Shown here: positions 59,330-64,000 of the stretch, piece by piece
Layout: each line of letters starts with the position of its first letter
Position numbering within the stretch: position 1 is the first letter of the stretch
Assembly: GCA_947624975.1 (NCBI GenBank)
Contig: CANQMP010000005.1
Coordinates: 1 to 64,000, forward strand
DNA length: 64,000 nucleotides
Reading direction: 5' to 3'
DNA from: Candidatus Gastranaerophilales bacterium
Lineage (GTDB): Bacteria > Cyanobacteriota > Vampirovibrionia > Gastranaerophilales > Gastranaerophilaceae
Translations under genes and position numbers: made by a program
Notes under the pieces: model-generated
What the model was told of the DNA's origin: nothing
Database searches by the model: none
What the model saw: only the letters and a program-made list of their open reading frames with translations

Positions 59330-60304
59330 ATGTCAACTGTTTGTATGGAAAAAACGGGGTTTGAAATAATTGATTCTACAAAAGAAGAAATTAGTATATT
59401 AAATTCCATTGATGATTATTATGTAAAATATTCCGAAATGTCACAGCATGACAGAGATTTTTTCAATTCTGTTTTGTTAAGGAAAAAACCGAAAAAAATT
59501 CTTGAAATCGGTGTAGCGAAGGGAGCATCATCAGTCATTATTTTGAATGCAATAAAAGATATTGAAGGCGCTCATTTGTATTCTTGTGACTATAGTGAAG
59601 ATTGTTACAATTTATCGGGAAAGAAAACAGGTTTTGTAGTTGATAATTATCCTGATTTGGCTGAAAAACAGACTTTATATACAGGCGGTCTGACATCCGA
59701 TTTTATTGATGAAATTGACGGTGATATTGATTTATGTTTTATAGACACAATGCATGTATGTCCGGGTGAAATATTGGATTTCCTGCTTATTTATCCATAT
59801 TTGAAACCCGATGCAACAATAATACTTCATGATATAAATTTACAAATGGTGAAGTCTAATTACCCGAATTTTCATGCAACTAATATATTATTTAGTGTAT
59901 TATCGGGTAAAAAGCTTTTACCTCCGCTTGTTTCGCATGAATCTTCGCTTGTAACCGATAAGCTTCCGAATATAGGCGCAATAGAATTGAATTCCGACAT
60001 AAATATACTTGATTTGTTTACAGTTCTTGGCATTCGTTGGAGTTACCGTCTGAAATCCGAAGAAATAAAAAATATCAAAAAACATTTCGCAAGGTTTTAT
60101 GATGAGTATTTATTGAAATATTTTGATGAAATTCTCCTGTATCAGGATTTTGCATTAAGTCACGATTCACGGGAAAAGAACTTTTTTAAAGATTTATTAA
60201 AAACAATATTTTCGGTAAGAAACGGCGTGAAATCGGATGAAAATTATAAACAAAAGATAATTACGTTTTTGGGTATAAAAGTTAGTGTCAAATTAAAAAG
60301 GTAA
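59330..60304 (+). CDS. class I SAM methyltransferase (Methyltransf_24-like)
   Basis: KILEIGVAKGASSVIILNAI, DIDLCFIDTMHVCPGEILDFLLIYPYLKPDATIILHDI. Confidence 0.75.
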   Translation: MSTVCMEKTGFEIIDSTKEEISILNSIDDYYVKYSEMSQHDRDFFNSVLLRKKPKKILEIGVAKGASSVIILNAIKDIEGAHLYSCDYSEDCYNLSGKKTGFVVDNYPDLAEKQTLYTGGLTSDFIDEIDGDIDLCFIDTMHVCPGEILDFLLIYPYLKPDATIILHDINLQMVKSNYPNFHATNILFSVLSGKKLLPPLVSHESSLVTDKLPNIGAIELNSDINILDLFTVLGIRWSYRLKSEEIKNIKKHFARFYDEYLLKYFDEILLYQDFALSHDSREKNFFKDLLKTIFSVRNGVKSDENYKQKIITFLGIKVSVKLKR

Positions 60305-60349
60305 AATTTTTGTCTTGAAAAAGTTCTTTATTTCTAATATAATTTGCCT

Positions 60350-61168
60350 ATGAACAAGATTAAATTAAAAGATTTTGAAATCGGCGGAGATAGGCTTACG
60401 ATAATTGCGGGTCCTTGTGCTGCCGAAAGCGATGAAATACTTGATGTTACGGCAAAGAGATTAAAAGAGATTACGGCAAAACTCGGTGTGAATTTTGCGT
60501 TCAAATCATCTTTTGATAAAGCTAATCGTTCATCTATTAATTCATATCGCGGACCGGGGCTTGAAAAAGGGCTTGAAATGCTGAAAACGGTTAAAGAAAA
60601 ATATAATCTTCCTATCGTAACTGATATTCACAGTCCCGAACAGGCTGAAAAATCAGCCGAAGTTGCTGATATAATTCAAATTCCCGCATTTTTATGCCGT
60701 CAAACCGACTTACTGGTTGCGGCAGCCAAAACGTGTAAAATCGTTAACATAAAAAAAGGTCAGTTTTTAGCACCCGAACAAATGCTTTCACTTATCAAAA
60801 AAGTTGAAGAAAGCGGAAATAAGAACATTTTAGTTACGGACAGAGGCACGAGTTTCGGGTATAATAATCTTGTCGTGGATTTCAGGGGTATTCCGATTAT
60901 GCAAAGTTTCGGATATCCCGTAATATTTGATGCTACGCACAGTGTTCAGCTTCCCGGAGCTAACGGAACATGCTCGGGCGGTGACAGACGCTTTGTTTCA
61001 ACACTTGCAAAGGCAGCGGTTGCGGCGGGTGCTAATGCTCTTTTCTTTGAAGTTCACCCCGAACCCGATAAGGCTAAATGTGACGGGCCGAATATGATTG
61101 AGCTTGATAAGGCGGAAATTCTGTTTAAAAACTGTTTAGACATATTTGATATCGTGAGAAAACAATGA
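60350..61168 (+). CDS. kdsA: 3-deoxy-8-phosphooctulonate synthase
   Basis: IIAGPCAAES, FKSSFDKANRSSINSYRGPGLEKGL, DATHSVQLPG. Confidence 0.95.
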   Translation: MNKIKLKDFEIGGDRLTIIAGPCAAESDEILDVTAKRLKEITAKLGVNFAFKSSFDKANRSSINSYRGPGLEKGLEMLKTVKEKYNLPIVTDIHSPEQAEKSAEVADIIQIPAFLCRQTDLLVAAAKTCKIVNIKKGQFLAPEQMLSLIKKVEESGNKNILVTDRGTSFGYNNLVVDFRGIPIMQSFGYPVIFDATHSVQLPGANGTCSGGDRRFVSTLAKAAVAAGANALFFEVHPEPDKAKCDGPNMIELDKAEILFKNCLDIFDIVRKQ

Positions 61169-61779
61169 TTATAAAACAATTTACGGGCGGCATACTTGAA
61201 AATAACATGTACTTACTTCTTGATGAAACGTCAAAAAAGGCGGTTTTAATTGATGCTCCCGAATTTTTGACGGAAGTTGTCAGTGAGGCTCAGGGTTTTG
61301 ATGTTGAATACATTCTTTTGACTCACGGACATTTTGACCATATCTTAGGACTGGATGAGCTTAGAGCGGCACTCAATGCCAAAGCTTTGATTAATGAAAA
61401 CGATTTAATTATATCCGATAATGTTAATGAGTTTACCGCGATGTTTGCCCTTCCGCCGATAAAAGCTCCTATTTACGACGGTTTGATAGAGGATGGCGAT
61501 GAAATTGACGTCGGCAATATGAAGATTAATGTTATAGCGACTCCCGGACACACGCAGGGTGGTGTTTGCTATCTTATTGACGGGAATTTGTTTTCGGGAG
61601 ATACTTTATTTAGAGAAAGCGTCGGAAGAACGGATTTATTCGGCGGCGATTTTAAAAAACTTAAAAACAGCATAAAGAATAAACTTTTTAAACTTGACGA
61701 TAAAGTAAAAGTTTTCCCCGGACACGGTGGTTCGACAACGATAGGTTATGAGAAAAAATTTAATGAACTTGCGAGGTAA
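61165..61779 (+). CDS. MBL-fold metallo-hydrolase (glyoxalase II-like)
   Basis: LTHGHFDHILG, TPGHTQGGVCYLIDGNLFSGDTLF, VFPGHGGSTTIG. Confidence 0.92.
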   Translation: MIIKQFTGGILENNMYLLLDETSKKAVLIDAPEFLTEVVSEAQGFDVEYILLTHGHFDHILGLDELRAALNAKALINENDLIISDNVNEFTAMFALPPIKAPIYDGLIEDGDEIDVGNMKINVIATPGHTQGGVCYLIDGNLFSGDTLFRESVGRTDLFGGDFKKLKNSIKNKLFKLDDKVKVFPGHGGSTTIGYEKKFNELAR

Positions 61780-61782
61780 ATA

Positions 61783-62817
61783 ATGAAAGCACAACTCGAA
61801 CAAATTTACAAAAGTGCCGAACAGGATTTGGCAAAAGCGGTTTCCACATCGGATATTGATGAAATCAGAAATAAATATTTAAGCAGAAAAGGCGAATTCA
61901 ACGAGATTAAGAAAAATCTTAAAAATTTATCTGATGAAGATAAACGAATTGTCGGTTCTCTGGCAAACGAGATTACCCAAAAGCTTGAAAGTTCTTTAAA
62001 ATCAAAGTTTGATGAATTTTATACGAAAGAATTAAATGAAAAGCTTGCCTCGGAAAGAATTGACGTGACTTTGCCGGGGAAATTCATTCCTCAGGGCAAA
62101 ACACATCTTTTAACCTCAACGACTAATGAAATTGTTTCAATATTTCAGAGTTTGGGTTTTTCTGTTGTTCCTGCCGAACACTCGCCCGAGGTGGAAACGG
62201 AATATTATAACTTTGATATGTTAAATGTTCCCAAAGACCACCCTGCCCGTGATGTTCAGGATACTTTTTATACGGAAATTGCACAAAATGTTGTATTAAG
62301 AAGTCAGACGTCAGGAGCACAAATCCATGCCATGGAGGGTAAAAACCCGCCGATAATGGTAGTTTCTCCGGGCAGAGTTTACAGAAACGAAAATATAAAT
62401 GCACGTAAAAACAACTTTTTCCACCAAATAGAAGGTCTTTATGTTGACAAAGGCATTACGTTCGGCGATTTGAAAGGTGTTTTGAACGAATTTATCCGAA
62501 TATATTTTGGAGCAAGCCGTCCGACAAGATTCAGGAGCAGTTTTTTCCCGTTCACCGAGCCGTCGGCTGAGGTTGATGTTCAATGCATAATGTGTGAAGG
62601 CAAAGGATGCAGAACATGTTCCGGAACGGGTTGGCTGGAGGTTTTGGGTTGCGGTATGGTTGATCCGAATGTATTAAAGGGTGTCGGTATTGACCCTGAT
62701 GTGTACTCGGGATTTGCGTTCGGCATGGGTGTTGAGCGTCTTGCAATGCTAAAATACGCGGTAGACGACATCAGACTGTTTTTCAACAACGACGAAAGAT
62801 TTTTAAAACAGTTTTAA
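61783..62817 (+). CDS. pheS: phenylalanyl-tRNA synthetase alpha subunit
   Basis: DTFYTEIAQNVVLRSQTSGAQ, FRSSFFPFTEPSAEVDVQC, GFAFGMGVERLAMLKYAVDDIRLFFNND. Confidence 0.97.
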   Translation: MKAQLEQIYKSAEQDLAKAVSTSDIDEIRNKYLSRKGEFNEIKKNLKNLSDEDKRIVGSLANEITQKLESSLKSKFDEFYTKELNEKLASERIDVTLPGKFIPQGKTHLLTSTTNEIVSIFQSLGFSVVPAEHSPEVETEYYNFDMLNVPKDHPARDVQDTFYTEIAQNVVLRSQTSGAQIHAMEGKNPPIMVVSPGRVYRNENINARKNNFFHQIEGLYVDKGITFGDLKGVLNEFIRIYFGASRPTRFRSSFFPFTEPSAEVDVQCIMCEGKGCRTCSGTGWLEVLGCGMVDPNVLKGVGIDPDVYSGFAFGMGVERLAMLKYAVDDIRLFFNNDERFLKQF

Positions 62818-62843
62818 AAAAGCTTCCAATTAGGAGCTTTTTT
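62815..62843. terminator. rho-independent terminator
   Basis: AAAAAAGCTTCCAATTAGGAGCTTTTTT between convergent pheS and pseudopilin. Confidence 0.85.
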
Positions 62844-63564
62844 AGTGTGAATACACATACTTTATCATTTGTGACGTGGAGCGTCCGCCCTTTTCTAATG
62901 GCATACAGCCTCCCGAATTTTCAAGGTAAAATTTATTACCGTCAAAAAATAAATAAAAATAAAATACATCATGTCCCCATTTGTTAGGTCCTTTCATCCC
63001 GTTAATGTCAACGATTGTATTTACGGCAATTCGTTGATTTCCATCGCCTACAGAAGGCATTATTATTGTTCCGTCTTGTAAAATATAAGCAGGATAGTTT
63101 TTTAAAGATTCAGAACTTAAGTTTGTGCAGCCTTTCATACTGTTATTTACTTCATCATCATCCATATCAGGATTATTTTCTTTTTTTACTTTTTCCCACC
63201 CTTTGTATTCAGGTATGCATCTATTTTGCATTGCATTATTTCCACAATTTTCAGCTATTTTTAATTGCTCTAAAAATATTTTTGAATAAGTAGGACAATC
63301 GCTATAATTATCTGCATATCCACCGTAGCCATAATAACATAGCGGATTTGTTCCCCATTGGTATCTGGCTGCAACGTGAGCATTACTTAAAGTTGAGTAT
63401 ACTTTTTTAAATTGGTTATTAAAAACATTTTGTTTATAATCGTTTATTAAGCCGGGCATAGTCAGTGCTGCCACAATACCGATAACTGCCAGTGTAATCA
63501 ATGTTTCCGCAAGTGTGAAACCTATGTGTGTTGAAATTCGTTTGCAAAAATTCTTTTTATTCAT
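62842..63564 (-). CDS. type IV pilin-like pseudopilin
   Basis: MNKKNFCKRISTHIGFTLAETLITLAVIGIVAALTMPGLINDYKQ. Confidence 0.85.
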   Translation of the reverse strand: MNKKNFCKRISTHIGFTLAETLITLAVIGIVAALTMPGLINDYKQNVFNNQFKKVYSTLSNAHVAARYQWGTNPLCYYGYGGYADNYSDCPTYSKIFLEQLKIAENCGNNAMQNRCIPEYKGWEKVKKENNPDMDDDEVNNSMKGCTNLSSESLKNYPAYILQDGTIIMPSVGDGNQRIAVNTIVDINGMKGPNKWGHDVFYFYLFFDGNKFYLENSGGCMPLEKGGRSTSQMIKYVYSH

Positions 63565-63588
63565 ATTTTATCCTTTCAAGCATTAATT

Positions 63589-63625
63589 TAATCATTTTAA
63601 TGATTATATTTATCATTATAATGAT
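63589..63625. promoter_or_regulatory. tandem palindromic operator candidates
   Basis: TAATCATTTTAATGATTA (63589-63606) and ATCATTATAATGAT (63612-63625), centres 21 bp apart. Confidence 0.7.
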
Positions 63626-63659
63626 TAAAAACTCGCATGTCAAGTGTTATTATTTAGGA

Positions 63660-63884
63660 ATGAAATATCCTAAACTTATAGAATTCGGAAGAAATTTAAG
63701 AATTACCCGACAGATAAAAGGTTATTCTTTGGAAAAACTTGCCATGCTGGCGAACTTAAATCCCACTCATATCGGGAAAATAGAGCGTGCGGAAATGGCA
63801 CCGACACTTTTGACGATTTTATCGCTGTTAGATGCACTTGATGCAGATTTTAATTCTCTTGTTACTTATGGAAAATATTCTTAA
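63660..63884 (+). CDS. XRE-family helix-turn-helix regulator
   Basis: MKYPKLIEFGRNLRITRQIKGYSLEKLAMLANLNPTHIGKIERAEMAPTLLTILSLLDAL; SD AGGA. Confidence 0.85.
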   Translation: MKYPKLIEFGRNLRITRQIKGYSLEKLAMLANLNPTHIGKIERAEMAPTLLTILSLLDALDADFNSLVTYGKYS

Positions 63885-64000
63885 TAGTTAGGCGATTATT
63901 TAGGCTGATTTTTTCTGCATGAAATGCAAAAATTTCCCTCACTAAGTGAGGGAGTAAGATATTTTATAACATTAAATCGGGTCTTACAGTTTATATGGAT

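Overview
AT-rich 64 kb bacterial chromosomal contig. From recalled protein style only, it looks like an uncultured gut Gastranaerophilales/Melainabacteria-type genome with a Gram-negative-like envelope (KdsA, TonB-ExbBD, MacAB-TolC). Most of it is housekeeping: rsgA, ispA, efp, accBC, proS, trxB, tatD, aspS, rsmE, cca, dtd, rimM-trmD, queH, DAHP synthase, HU, trkHA, mtnP, TsaC/Sua5, murJ, kdsA, pheS. No tRNA, rRNA or CRISPR array was seen. The main candidate for an undescribed system is a set of orphan type IV-pilin-like (pseudopilin) genes, each with its own local switch. Two (about 17.6 and 34.6 kb) share a duplicated promoter/leader cassette with a 12- or 13-G homopolymer inside the leader codons. 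The leader joins the pseudopilin frame only when the tract is 11, 14 or 17 G, so both are out of phase as assembled. The other two (about 23.8 and 63.6 kb) are each divergent from a small DNA-binding regulator (AbrB-like, XRE-like) across palindromic operators. The contig begins in a third poly-G run with a similar downstream flank, just before a glycosyltransferase. Other accessory content: mosaic intergenic repeat islands, one of which has entered a pseudopilin leader; two tandem paralogous proteins of unknown function; and a four-gene cluster (42.2-45.2 kb) encoding coiled-coil and Gly-rich proteins.
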